From positions 1,488,001 through 1,552,000 of the forward strand of contig NZ_CP132294.1 of NCBI RefSeq assembly GCF_030734285.1: a stretch of 64,000 bases of DNA. The letters are read 5' to 3'. The notes under the pieces were generated by a model, which saw nothing but the letters and a program-made list of their open reading frames with translations, had not been told where the DNA came from and ran no database searches. This stretch comes from Natronococcus sp. AD-5. Its GTDB lineage: Archaea > Halobacteriota > Halobacteria > Halobacteriales > Natrialbaceae. Positions 51,190 through 58,720 of the stretch are shown piece after piece. A program made the translations under genes and the position numbers. Numbering within the stretch: the first letter of the stretch is position 1; every line of letters begins with the position of its first letter.

Positions 51190-51202
51190 GTTACCCGGAT
51201 AA
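51190..51202 (-). promoter_or_regulatory. Candidate autoregulatory MarR operator
   Basis: Read on the minus strand, TTATCCGGGTAAC with a TTTTTTTA run directly before it. It is near-palindromic and similar to the elements before the SDR gene, and lies 18-30 bp before the marR ATG. Confidence 0.4.
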
Positions 51203-51469
51203 AAAAATTGACGCTGTCCGAACGGATGCCATCCTGACTGCTATGAAGCTGTCGAAGAGTGCTCCACTCCCAACACGGGAGGAGAGATGATCATGTGCTG
51301 TCAACGTCAGAATCCAAGCGATTATTCTTGACCTGGTTGTCTACAGTCCACTGCGAAAATTAAATCAGTCTTTGTTATACGTTACCGACCCCCGCGTTTC
51401 TCGGCCTTATTCAGGTCTCAGACCGCCGTTACAGCGAACGGTTTTGCTTTTATAAAACGTAACTCCGTT

Positions 51470-51778
51470 ATGATCGGCCGGATATGGCACGGGAGAACGC
51501 CTGCGGAGAAAGCGGATGCGTACTTTGAATTCCTGAAAGAGCGGGCGATTCCTGATTACGAATCAACCGACGGTAATCTCGGTGCGTACGTGTTCCGCCG
51601 TATCGAAGGAGATGACGCGCACTTTCTAACAATCACGTTCTGGGAGTCGAGAGACGCAATCAGGAAATTCGCCGGCGAGGACATCGAATCAGCGAAGTAT
51701 TACCCTGAGGACGAGGACTTCTTGTTGGAGTTCGAGCCAACCGTCGCGCACTACGAGATGTATCCACGAAACGTCTGA
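51470..51778 (+). CDS. Antibiotic biosynthesis monooxygenase-like (ABM) protein
   Basis: The 102-residue protein has a single dimeric alpha/beta barrel domain: 'MIGRIWHGRTPAEKADAYFE', DGNLGAYVFRRIEGDDAHF and FLTITFWESRDAIRKFAGED. Proteins of this fold are cofactor-free monooxygenases, haem-degrading enzymes or dimeric binding proteins. No active residue can be read. It is the last gene of cassette 1. Confidence 0.8.
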   Translation: MIGRIWHGRTPAEKADAYFEFLKERAIPDYESTDGNLGAYVFRRIEGDDAHFLTITFWESRDAIRKFAGEDIESAKYYPEDEDFLLEFEPTVAHYEMYPRNV

Positions 51779-51799
51779 TTCGTGGAGTGGCGGTGTCTG

Positions 51800-51845
51800 C
51801 TATCGACTCTCTCGTTGCTCGACCGTGTTCAGGTAGCTGAAATCC
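51800..51845 (-). repeat. aroQ-3'-end repeat, copy B
   Basis: Plus strand 'ctctcgttgctcgaccgtgt' continuing tcaggtagctgaaatcc. The minus strand reads DFSYLNTVEQRESR and TAG. Both flanks are most similar to those of copy E. Confidence 0.8.
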
Positions 51846-52291
51846 GTAACACAAACGGGTGGAATAAATTCACTTTGAAGAATTCAGACTCTCGAAAACA
51901 AGCGATAGAGACGCTTTCACGAGCTCGCATATAAACGAACGTTTGCCCCCTGGCGGTGAAGCCTTATCGAAACTCACAGTCAGTGAGATATTGCCGTGGT
52001 GGTGCTGAATATACGGCGCATATCTTGCAGAAACAGGAGATTTCGATCGGAGCTATTGAATTGGCCGATACAGGGAGATACTCGTTGTCCGCTTGCGGAC
52101 TTCACTAATCAAACCGCTTTCCCTCGGAGCAGACAACGGTGAGCAACCAACGACTCGCTGACCCACGCCCAAGTCGGTTTGAGGTTCTGGCCACCCTCGC
52201 CGGGAACTTCACACCTATCCTTCGCAACTGAGAACATTCCTATGAACACCCCTCTAGATCGGGTCCGAGTGGGTCTCGTGGTGAGTATCCG
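51846..52291. other. Right arm B and spacer, 446 bp
   Basis: The first 95 bp are shared with the arm after copy E (56883-56975): 'gtaacac', a matching 'gaaaaca' segment, and a TATA-like box at 51927-51938 (cgcatataaacg), 85 bp after the core. Between it and the gene at 52292 I see a short hairpin (CTCAC-5 nt-GTGAG near 51975) but no supported gene. It may hold an RNA or the remains of one gene. Confidence 0.45.
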
Positions 52292-53476
52292 ATGACACGT
52301 CACAATAGCCAGTCCGACAGGAATCGATTCGCAACCATCGCAGTCGGCGCAGCTGAAACCGAAACGCATCTTCACAGAAATGGAACGAACGACGTCGTCC
52401 CGCCGATCCACCTTTCGACTACGTTCGAGTGGGCCAGCGGGGAGGACACCAATAAACACGACTATTCGCGCGAGAGCAATCCGACGCGGGCAGCCCTTGA
52501 AGAGCAGTTAGCCCGCCTCGAAGGCGGCGAGCATGGATTGGCGTTCGCCTCCGGAATGGCCGCCACATCGACGACGATGCTGTCGCTGGTCCCCCCGGGA
52601 GGCCACGTCGTCTCCTCGGACACCATCTATAGCGGAACCGAAAAGCTGCTCACGGAACACGTGGCCGGACATCTCGGCGTTGACATCGACTTCGTTGACG
52701 CCCGTGACTCCGACAACGTCGCCGGTGCAGTCAACGCGGACACTGACTTGATCTGGGCAGAAACACCGTCGAACCCCTTGATTAGGTTGTGCGATATCCA
52801 AACGATAGCCGACATCGCCGATGACCACGATGCCCTGTTCGGCGTGGACAGTACCTTTGCGAGTCCGTACTACCAAGCCCCACTCGAACTGGGTGCCGAC
52901 GTCGTCGTTCACAGCACCACCAAGTATCTCAACGGGCACTCCGACTCGATCGGCGGTGCCGTTATCACCGACGACGGTGGGGTTTTCGAGCAATTAGCGT
53001 TCGCGCAGCAGGTTGGCCTTGGGAATATGCTTTCGCCGTTCGACTGCTACCTCGTTGCGCGAGGAATCAAGACACTACCTGCGCGGATGGAACATCACGA
53101 GAAGAACGCGATGGCAGTTGCTCGGTTCCTCGAAAGCCACGATCGGGTCGCTCGTGTCTACTATCCTGGTCTTGAAAGCCACCCGCAACACGATCTTGCG
53201 AGTGAGCAGATGTCGGGGTACAGCGGGATGCTGTCCTTCGAGTTTGACGGCACGCTCATCGAACTTGAGGCGTTCATCGAGGGACTCGAGGTATTCACGC
53301 CGGGAGCTAGTCTCGGTGGGGTTAAGAGCCTTGTTGAGATACCGTCATTAATGATTCCCGACGAGTTCAGTCGTAGTGAGGATTCAGCGGAGATTCCCGA
53401 GACGTTGGTCCGGGTATCCGTTGGCCTCGAAGACGCCGATGACCTCTGCGAGGACCTCCGGAAGGCGCTACCGTAG
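52292..53476 (+). CDS. Cystathionine gamma-synthase/lyase family PLP enzyme
   Basis: The 394-residue enzyme belongs to the Cys/Met-metabolism PLP family. Landmarks: YSRESNPTRAALEEQLARLE, 'FASGMAATSTTMLSLVPPG', the PLP Lys at about residue 211 in HSTTKYLNGHSDSIGGAV, and the end 'LVRVSVGLEDADDLCEDL'. It may act as cystathionine gamma-lyase, cystathionine synthase or methionine gamma-lyase; family motifs do not separate these. First gene of cassette 2. An MOSC-domain protein is convergent to it, so a sulfur-related unit is possible. Confidence 0.88.
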   Translation: MTRHNSQSDRNRFATIAVGAAETETHLHRNGTNDVVPPIHLSTTFEWASGEDTNKHDYSRESNPTRAALEEQLARLEGGEHGLAFASGMAATSTTMLSLVPPGGHVVSSDTIYSGTEKLLTEHVAGHLGVDIDFVDARDSDNVAGAVNADTDLIWAETPSNPLIRLCDIQTIADIADDHDALFGVDSTFASPYYQAPLELGADVVVHSTTKYLNGHSDSIGGAVITDDGGVFEQLAFAQQVGLGNMLSPFDCYLVARGIKTLPARMEHHEKNAMAVARFLESHDRVARVYYPGLESHPQHDLASEQMSGYSGMLSFEFDGTLIELEAFIEGLEVFTPGASLGGVKSLVEIPSLMIPDEFSRSEDSAEIPETLVRVSVGLEDADDLCEDLRKALP

Positions 53477-53588
53477 GCGCACGATCCCCTTTCCTCCCGT
53501 CGTCCCAATCCACAAGCGGGTCGATTATCCACCAGATGTGATAGCCGCAAGCGGGAATACGAACTGTTTCTAAACGAGAGAGTGCAGA

Positions 53589-54080
53589 TTATTCGAGCGG
53601 TTCGATTACGTCTCCGGGACGAATCATCCCATCTTCGAGAATGTCCGCTCGGAGCCCACCTCGGTGGGTGAGTGCCCGCAATACGCCGTCCTGAGTGATG
53701 CGCTGAAGATGATTACACGGTTCACACAGTCGATCCCCTCGACAGATAGCGTCACCGACTCGGAATCGTTGTCCAACGAGATGATTGAGTGCGACATCAC
53801 GGGTTTCGATGTTTCGTCGGTGTTCTCCCGGTGAGAGTTCGATTCCTGCTTCACGTTCGATTGCTGTTACAGCCTCTTGCTCGATCAACGTGAGGTCGTA
53901 CCCATCGTGGCGTTCCTCATCTGGTTCCCACTCGACGAAGGTTCCCGTCTCGATCTCACTAAAGTAGCGATCACCTCGGAGTCCCTTTCCGGCAACTGCT
54001 TCAATGCCGGTCTGTTCTTCCATCTCCGCTTCGGCTTCAGGTGCGATAAAAATCCGTTCGACAGTACCACTCCCGGTCAT
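53589..54080 (-). CDS. MOSC domain protein
   Basis: The 163-residue protein is one MOSC domain: 'EAVAGKGLRGDRYFSE', TLIEQEAVTAIEREAG, 'HRRNIETRDVALNHLVGQRF' and a cysteine motif 'RLCEPCNHL'. MOSC domains carry or transfer sulfur, in molybdenum cofactor sulfuration or in reduction of N-hydroxylated compounds (YiiM/mARC groups). The length is that of stand-alone YiiM-like proteins. It is convergent with the trans-sulfuration gene of the same cassette, which could supply sulfur. Confidence 0.85.
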   Translation of the reverse strand: MTGSGTVERIFIAPEAEAEMEEQTGIEAVAGKGLRGDRYFSEIETGTFVEWEPDEERHDGYDLTLIEQEAVTAIEREAGIELSPGEHRRNIETRDVALNHLVGQRFRVGDAICRGDRLCEPCNHLQRITQDGVLRALTHRGGLRADILEDGMIRPGDVIEPLE

Positions 54081-54430
54081 GTGTGCTATGCGCGTTTAGC
54101 ACAGGATAAACACTCGGGTGTAGGTATTGTTGACAAGGTAACTCAGCGGTGTGTCCGCAAATCATACCGAGTGGCTGGTTCACTGGCTACCAAGTGAAAC
54201 AAACGAAGCCGCCGCACTGAACTCATCCTCTGTATGCAGCACGCGACAACTTTCAGCTGAAGGGCTCAAGGACGCTGACTCTTGTGACGCATCGACTGGG
54301 TAGCGATTCCCATAATAGACGGATTCGTGAGCGAATGTCCACGAATATTGCGTCAGTCGCCGCAAGGTCACTTTTCGATTCACTACCCGAGGTGTCCATA
54401 GAACTGCGATCTCGTTCACCAATCGAAGAA
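54081..54430. other. Spacer of about 350 bp in cassette 2
   Basis: No supported gene. Overlapping minus-strand frames (54180-54839, 54253-54441) lack protein-like features and extend into repeat sequence. Confidence 0.4.
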
Positions 54431-54500
54431 CGAAAGCGCAACTACCGGAAGAAGATTCGGTTACCCGACCAACAACAGAGGCCCCGAAATCGCCGAACTC
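54431..54500. repeat. Left arm C, shared with arms F and G
   Basis: 'cgaaagcgcaactaccggaa' with the following gaagatt recurs before copy F (61283-61352) and before the real aroQ end (63232-63305), each 70-74 bp before the core. This is the common right-hand end of three cassettes. Confidence 0.75.
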
Positions 54501-54547
54501 GACTACCTGCTCTCCCGCTGCTCGACCTTGTTCAGGTAGACAAAATC
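54501..54547 (-). repeat. aroQ-3'-end repeat, copy C
   Basis: Plus strand 'cccgctgctcgaccttgttc' continuing aggtag. The minus strand reads DFVYLNKVEQRESR and TAG. Its right flank differs from those of A, B, E and F, and reaches the next gene's stop after 30 bp. Confidence 0.8.
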
Positions 54548-54577
54548 CACCATAGATACAGATGGAACGATTTGACC

Positions 54578-55426
54578 TTAGAATAGACCACTGATAAATC
54601 CGACACCCATGATGATGAGGACGGCTGCGGAGAACGCCGGGAGGTACGGCGTGTACTGCTCGACTTTCTCCTCGGAGTGCTGATAGCCCGCAATCAACAG
54701 CATCGTCAGACCGACGATACCCACGATAACGGTGATGGCGTATGCACTCATCAGTTCGAGGCAGTAGTTCGACCCGGCACAGAGCGCGATGATCTCGAAC
54801 TCCTCCTCGTGGGCGAACCCGAGAACGAATGCGAACCACGCGATACCGAGGAGACCCCGGTCGGCGGCCTCGTCGTGGTCATCGTGGGAGTGAGAGTGCC
54901 CACCGACGAGTGGGACGAACCTCTTCAGCCGGGAAATCAGTCCACCGTTATCGTGGTCGTGGCCGTGACCGTGTGAACGGCCTTGTTCGTGCGAGCGGCT
55001 GTGATGCCCGTCCGAGTTGTGTTCGTGGTCATGCGAGTGTCCGTGGTCGGAGTCGTGGTTAGCATCGTGGTTGCCGTGAGAATATCCGCGAAAGTACTCA
55101 CGGATGCCGAGCGCGATGAGTAAGACACCGGCCACGAGACTAACTGGTCCACCGATTTGAATGCCACTGAGAATCGTAATCGGCTCGTTGACTTGTGTGA
55201 GATTGAAGTACTCCTTCGCGTAGAAGAACGCTCCGACCATCGCAATACTGCTGATGAGGTGGCCGACGCCGAGGATGAAACTCGCCGCGAACCCGTACGC
55301 CCACTTGTTCGTTTGGTCGAGCGCATAGGATGCGGCAACGGGCCAGCCGTGACCCGGTTCGATGCCGTGAACGGCACCGAGTGCGACCGCCCCGAGGAGA
55401 AGCCCGAGCGCGTCACCGTGTAACAT
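54578..55426 (-). CDS. RcnA/NiCoT-like nickel-cobalt transporter
   Basis: The 282-residue protein has six or seven hydrophobic helices. The first motif HGIEPGHGWPVAASYAL holds the His residues of the family. A very His-rich loop lies between helices 3 and 4 (about residues 115-185, with clusters such as HDSDHGHSHDHEHNS). 'WFAFVLGFAHEEEFEI' is the second metal motif. The length and loop fit Ni2+/Co2+ efflux proteins of the RcnA group rather than NixA uptake proteins. The nikR gene is divergent, 103 bp away, and probably controls it. Confidence 0.85.
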   Translation of the reverse strand: MLHGDALGLLLGAVALGAVHGIEPGHGWPVAASYALDQTNKWAYGFAASFILGVGHLISSIAMVGAFFYAKEYFNLTQVNEPITILSGIQIGGPVSLVAGVLLIALGIREYFRGYSHGNHDANHDSDHGHSHDHEHNSDGHHSRSHEQGRSHGHGHDHDNGGLISRLKRFVPLVGGHSHSHDDHDEAADRGLLGIAWFAFVLGFAHEEEFEIIALCAGSNYCLELMSAYAITVIVGIVGLTMLLIAGYQHSEEKVEQYTPYLPAFSAAVLIIMGVGFISGLF

Positions 55427-55529
55427 CTACGGAGAACTCCGCCGAAGACTCGAATAACGGTTGTTAATACCGAATCGGGGGAATCGTCATACGCGGACCC
55501 TCTTGTAGGAGAAGGACGAATCAGTAGCC

Positions 55530-55925
55530 GTGCGAACGAGTTTTAACATCCCAGACGAGGTAGTCGAGGAGTTCGACCGGGTGTGGCAGGAACAGGGGAT
55601 CGAAAATCGGTCGCGGGCCGTCCGAGAGGCGATGCTGGAGTATATCGAATCCCATACTCACCTCGAAGAGACAAGTGGAGAAGTCGTTGCCCTCGTCGCT
55701 TTCGATTATCGCCACCACGAGGTGATACAGGAACTCCACGCCGTCCAGCACGGGTATCAGGACGTGATTCTCAATACGAGTCATACTCACCAAGGCGAGT
55801 GGTGTCTCGAATCGCTATTCTGCCGAGGCTCTGCCGAGCGGGTCCGTGAACTAACGTACCGTCTCCGTGATTTCGATGGTGTGCGCCGCGCGAAGGTGAT
55901 GGTCATCCGTGATAGTGGATTGTAA
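55530..55925 (+). CDS. nikR: NikR-type nickel-responsive regulator
   Basis: The 131-residue protein has a ribbon-helix-helix domain (residues 1-45: 'RTSFNIPDEVVEEFDRVWQE', NRSRAVREAMLEYIE) and a C-terminal ACT-like nickel-binding domain. The likely ligands are visible: His in LHAVQHGYQD, then His-x-His and Cys in 'TSHTHQGEWCLE'. NikR binds Ni2+ as a tetramer and represses or activates nickel transport genes. GTG start at 55530. Divergent from the RcnA-like gene in cassette 3. Confidence 0.9.
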   Translation: MRTSFNIPDEVVEEFDRVWQEQGIENRSRAVREAMLEYIESHTHLEETSGEVVALVAFDYRHHEVIQELHAVQHGYQDVILNTSHTHQGEWCLESLFCRGSAERVRELTYRLRDFDGVRRAKVMVIRDSGL

Positions 55926-55942
55926 ATCTACGCACCAGCCAC

Positions 55943-56004
55943 ACAGCAATCGGAAGATTTCCAACCCATATCGTCCGGTAGAAGCGGTATTAACCCCAAT
56001 TAGT
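55943..56004. repeat. Left arm D, shared with arm A
   Basis: 'cagcaatcggaagattt' then a diverged part ending 'tagtgctatctctt', as in the arm before copy A. Confidence 0.6.
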
Positions 56005-56040
56005 GCTATCTCTTGTTCCTTTGCTCGACCTCGTTCAGGT
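56005..56040 (-). repeat. aroQ-3'-end repeat, copy D
   Basis: Plus strand 'gttcctttgctcgacctcgt' continuing tcagg. The minus strand reads DLNEVEQRNKR and TAG. Its right flank is unlike the others, but also leads to a promoter, 89 bp on. Confidence 0.75.
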
Positions 56041-56128
56041 CTATAACTCGCGTTGCCCTGATCTGTGCGCTTTGCCGCTTTTCGATCCGTTGTCCATCAT
56101 CTGTGGCAAGCGTGGCGCGTCTCTAGGG

Positions 56129-56160
56129 TTTTTAAGCGTGCATGTAGTACTGTGTACTAC
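56129..56160 (+). promoter_or_regulatory. vapBC promoter and perfect palindromic operator
   Basis: A TATA-like 'tttttaag' (56129-56136) is followed at 56144-56160 by a perfect inverted repeat, GTAGTAC-TGT-GTACTAC, which ends one base before the ATG. The palindrome would cover the transcription start and so is the expected operator for autorepression by VapB or the VapBC complex. Confidence 0.7.
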
Positions 56161-56161
56161 G

Positions 56162-56422
56162 ATGGCGACAAAAACGATTTCACTCGACGAAGAAGCCTAC
56201 GAGCGGCTGAAGGCTCAGAAAAAAGAAGGCGAAAGCTTCAGTGAAACCGTCAAACGTCTCGCGGGGGAACGGTCGTGGAACGAAGTCGTAGGTATCCTCT
56301 CCGAGGAGGAGGCTTCGGACCTCGAAAGCGCTATCGAGGAAGGGCGCACTCGGTCCAAAGAACGGAGTAACCGCCTCAGAGCAGAGCTAGACGAAGTCGT
56401 TGGCAACGAGAAGTCGGAATGA
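56162..56422 (+). CDS. vapB: VapB-type antitoxin
   Basis: The 86-residue protein starts with a ribbon-type DNA-binding segment ('TKTISLDEEAYERLKAQKKE', residues 3-22), with GESFSETVKRLAGERSW after it. The C-terminal half is charged and helical and would wrap the toxin. This is the DUF217 VapB group of archaea. The ATG directly follows the palindrome, so the mRNA is probably leaderless or nearly so. The stop overlaps the vapC start by four bases (ATGA). With vapC it is the whole of cassette 4. Confidence 0.88.
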   Translation: MATKTISLDEEAYERLKAQKKEGESFSETVKRLAGERSWNEVVGILSEEEASDLESAIEEGRTRSKERSNRLRAELDEVVGNEKSE

Positions 56423-56811
56423 TCCAGGATACGTCATTTATCATCGACCTGTTACGCGGGGACGAAGACGCAAAACGGCTTCTCGACATCGTCGAGAAGG
56501 AGTCACGACCACAGAAAGTATCCTCCGTAACGGTGCTCGAACTGTACGAGGGCGTCGTCCGTTCACAGACGCCAGAAACGAAACGAGAGCGCATCCTCGA
56601 CGTACTGGAAACGAAGCACGTCGTAAGTGCCGACCAGACCGTAATGCGAAAAGCCGGAAAACTCTCCGGTGAGCTGATCAACGACGGTGGACGAATCGAG
56701 CGGGAGGATTGCATTATCGCAGCAACTGCCCTCCTGAATGATGAGCCAATTCTCACGAGAAACACCAAACATTTCAACCGTGTCGATGACCTCGAAGCAC
56801 GGTCGTACTAG
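56419..56811 (+). CDS. vapC: VapC-type PIN-domain toxin
   Basis: The 130-residue PIN nuclease has the four acidic positions: Asp in 'MIQDTSFIIDLLRGDED', Glu in SSVTVLELYEG, Asp/Glu in 'RIEREDCIIAATALLND', and Asp near the end in FNRVDDLEA. VapC toxins cut tRNA or rRNA. It is co-translated with VapB. In an array, toxin-antitoxin cassettes can stabilise the region by killing cells that lose it; here that is inference. Confidence 0.9.
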   Translation: MIQDTSFIIDLLRGDEDAKRLLDIVEKESRPQKVSSVTVLELYEGVVRSQTPETKRERILDVLETKHVVSADQTVMRKAGKLSGELINDGGRIEREDCIIAATALLNDEPILTRNTKHFNRVDDLEARSY

Positions 56812-56837
56812 CGGGAATCTTCCGCTGGAGTAGCTGT

Positions 56838-56882
56838 TATCGACTCTCTCGCTGCTCCACTTTGTTCAGGTAGCTGAAATCC
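56838..56882 (-). repeat. aroQ-3'-end repeat, copy E
   Basis: Plus strand 'ctctcgctgctccactttgt' continuing tcaggtagctgaaatcc. The minus strand reads DFSYLNKVEQRESR and TAA. Both flanks resemble those of copy B. Confidence 0.8.
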
Positions 56883-57164
56883 GTAACACGTTTGTGTGAA
56901 ACAAATCCGTTTTGGAGAATCCAAACCTTTGAAAACAGCCAATACAGGCGCTCAATCGCGCTCGATTATAAATGGGTGATCTAGAGTGTGGATAAGGTCT
57001 CGTCGGAGGAATCGTTTCTAGACACCAGCACCCGGTTGACGACTGTGATGAAACGACGTGCGTCCTCAATAGGTGCTCACGACGATATTAGCCGCCTCAA
57101 CCGACTAGTATTTTGCTTCTCACCCAGGGTATCGGACCACTCAGAATCGCAATATTGGTATTAG
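56883..57164. other. Right arm E and spacer
   Basis: The first 93 bp match the arm after copy B, including a TATA-like 'gattataaatgg' at 56964-56975, 86 bp after the core. No gene is supported between this promoter and the end of the hxlR-type gene, so its product is unknown. Confidence 0.45.
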
Positions 57165-57527
57165 TTACAGGACGGCGTCTTCCGAAGATATTTTTCCCCA
57201 TGCGTCCATCGCTTCGATCACGGATTCTAATGAGGTCCCTTGTTCAGTCAACGAGTACTCGACACGGAACGGCTTCTCGCTCACGATTGCGCGATTCACA
57301 AGCCCGTTCTCTTCTAAATCCTCCAGACTATTCGAGAGGACGGCGCTGGAGACGGCGTCGATCTCGGCTTTGAGTGCGTTGAACCCGAGCGGGCCATGCT
57401 CGAGCAATCGGTGAACGATGACCGGATGCCATTTCTTCCCGATGAGATAGGCTGCACGCGTTACTGAACACCAGTCATCGTCAGCGCACCATGACGCGAC
57501 ACATTCTTGCTCGGTTGCGTTACTCAT
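57165..57527 (-). CDS. HxlR-family regulator
   Basis: The 120-residue winged-helix protein starts with a cysteine-rich segment (CVASWCADDDWCSVTRAAYL), then 'GKKWHPVIVHRLLEHGPLGF', NALKAEIDAVSSAVLSNSLE and the wing. HxlR proteins respond to aldehydes, quinones or disulfide stress, often through one N-terminal Cys; three Cys are available here. Divergent from the doxX gene, a common pairing. Confidence 0.88.
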   Translation of the reverse strand: MSNATEQECVASWCADDDWCSVTRAAYLIGKKWHPVIVHRLLEHGPLGFNALKAEIDAVSSAVLSNSLEDLEENGLVNRAIVSEKPFRVEYSLTEQGTSLESVIEAMDAWGKISSEDAVL

Positions 57528-57678
57528 TTTCTGTCTGCCGGTATCGGATGTAGAGCTATTATTACACTACTAAGTTGCTTATCCACAGCTGGTACTATAA
57601 CCTGGGTTGATTGGGAAACAGTACTACCTCAGCACGACCTTCGCTTACGCTTATTCGATTCCTCGGTCACCGATTACT

Positions 57679-58086
57679 ATGGAAAACGTACATGGAGATC
57701 GCGTTCGGTCGATTTGTCAATCGACTCCGGACTGGGTTACGGTAGGTCTTCGTCTCGTGGTCGCCGTCCTCGTCGCGAAACCAGCGCTGAGCAAGTTCCT
57801 CACCTACGGGAATTCCGTTGCCTTCTTCGACGCAATCGGGATGCCGGCTCCAACGTTGATGGTTGTCGTTGCTGGAGTCATCGAAGTGGGAGCGGTCGTA
57901 CTGCTACTCACCGGGGTTGGCGAGCGACTCGCAGCACTTTCGCTCATCCCGGTGATGCTCGTTGCAATACTGTACGTTGGACCGGACTGGAAGAACTTGA
58001 GCGTTCTAGTCGGCGCTCTCGCGATAACGGTGATTGGAACCGATTCTGATTCTTTCTCGTGGTCGACCAAGAAGCTCCTGGGTTAG
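57679..58086 (+). CDS. DoxX-family membrane protein
   Basis: The 135-residue protein has four hydrophobic helices and DoxX features: 'LRLVVAVLVAKPALSKFLTY', FFDAIGMPAPTLMVVVAGVI, 'EVGAVVLLLTGVGERLAALS'. DoxX proteins are linked to quinone or thiol redox systems. ATG 57679 was chosen. A common intergenic region of 151 bp with the divergent HxlR gene suggests direct control. Confidence 0.83.
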   Translation: MENVHGDRVRSICQSTPDWVTVGLRLVVAVLVAKPALSKFLTYGNSVAFFDAIGMPAPTLMVVVAGVIEVGAVVLLLTGVGERLAALSLIPVMLVAILYVGPDWKNLSVLVGALAITVIGTDSDSFSWSTKKLLG

Positions 58087-58127
58087 GTCACCCTCACCCG
58101 GTCTGGATTACTGAGTCCGTCAGTTCG

Positions 58128-58144
58128 CCCTTGTCTTAGCCTTA
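58128..58144 (+). promoter_or_regulatory. Repeated promoter-like element, first copy
   Basis: 'cccttgtcttagcctta' lies about 30-40 bp before the chosen GTG at 58171. Almost the same string, 'cccttgtcttagcttta', lies at 58677-58693 before the ATG at 58721. The equal distance suggests one shared promoter type. Confidence 0.5.
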
Positions 58145-58170
58145 TTGTGCCGCTCGTGGGCGCTTCGTAT

Positions 58171-58638
58171 GTGACACAACACAGACTCCGAGAGGGATTT
58201 GGCTACGGTGTTGTCGCGACAATCGCGATGTCCATCCTCATGCTGGTGGCACTGGTATCGGAGATGTCGCCGATGCCCCAACCAATTCCGAAGGCGATCG
58301 TTGCGCAGCTCTTCGGGAGCGGCATCCCGAAACCGCTGCTAATGGCGCTCGCGGTAGGCCTGCACCTCGGCTACGGTGGGCTGTTCGGCGCTGTCCTCGC
58401 AGGAGTCGCTCGCCCCGTGACGATTCGGAAGGGTCTCGCCCTCGGCATCGGTCTCTGGGCAGTGATGCAAGTCACGTTCCTCCCGTTTCTTGGGTGGGGC
58501 GTGTTCGGGACGGCAATCATACCGAAGATCGCGGCTGCCACGCTCATTCTGCACCTCGTCTACGGTGGTGTACTCGGGTGGACGATGGACCGCGACACAT
58601 CCTCCGCGGCTGGAGCGTCACCGACAACCACGGACTGA
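58171..58638 (+). CDS. DUF6789-like membrane protein
   Basis: The protein of about 155 residues has four hydrophobic helices: 'GYGVVATIAMSILMLVALVS', PLLMALAVGLHLGYGGLFGA, 'GLWAVMQVTFLPFLGWGVFG' and a last TLILHLVYGGVLGWTM. GTG 58171 was chosen by comparison with the next gene's promoter spacing; GTG 58147 is possible. The family is known mainly from haloarchaeal membrane proteins without function. It lies in the redox cluster of cassette 5. Confidence 0.7.
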   Translation: MTQHRLREGFGYGVVATIAMSILMLVALVSEMSPMPQPIPKAIVAQLFGSGIPKPLLMALAVGLHLGYGGLFGAVLAGVARPVTIRKGLALGIGLWAVMQVTFLPFLGWGVFGTAIIPKIAAATLILHLVYGGVLGWTMDRDTSSAAGASPTTTD

Positions 58639-58676
58639 TATAGAGAGGGTTAGGGTAGGCTAACCTGGTCAGGAAC

Positions 58677-58693
58677 CCCTTGTCTTAGCTTTA
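58677..58693 (+). promoter_or_regulatory. Repeated promoter-like element, second copy
   Basis: 'cccttgtcttagcttta' about 30-45 bp before the ATG at 58721; see the copy at 58128-58144. Confidence 0.5.
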
Positions 58694-58720
58694 CAGCGAT
58701 ATCACCCCCAAGAGTGTGGT

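Noticed and set aside
54180-54839. 219-codon minus-strand open frame
   Set aside because: It runs across repeat copy C and into another frame of the RcnA-like gene; only shadow sequence.
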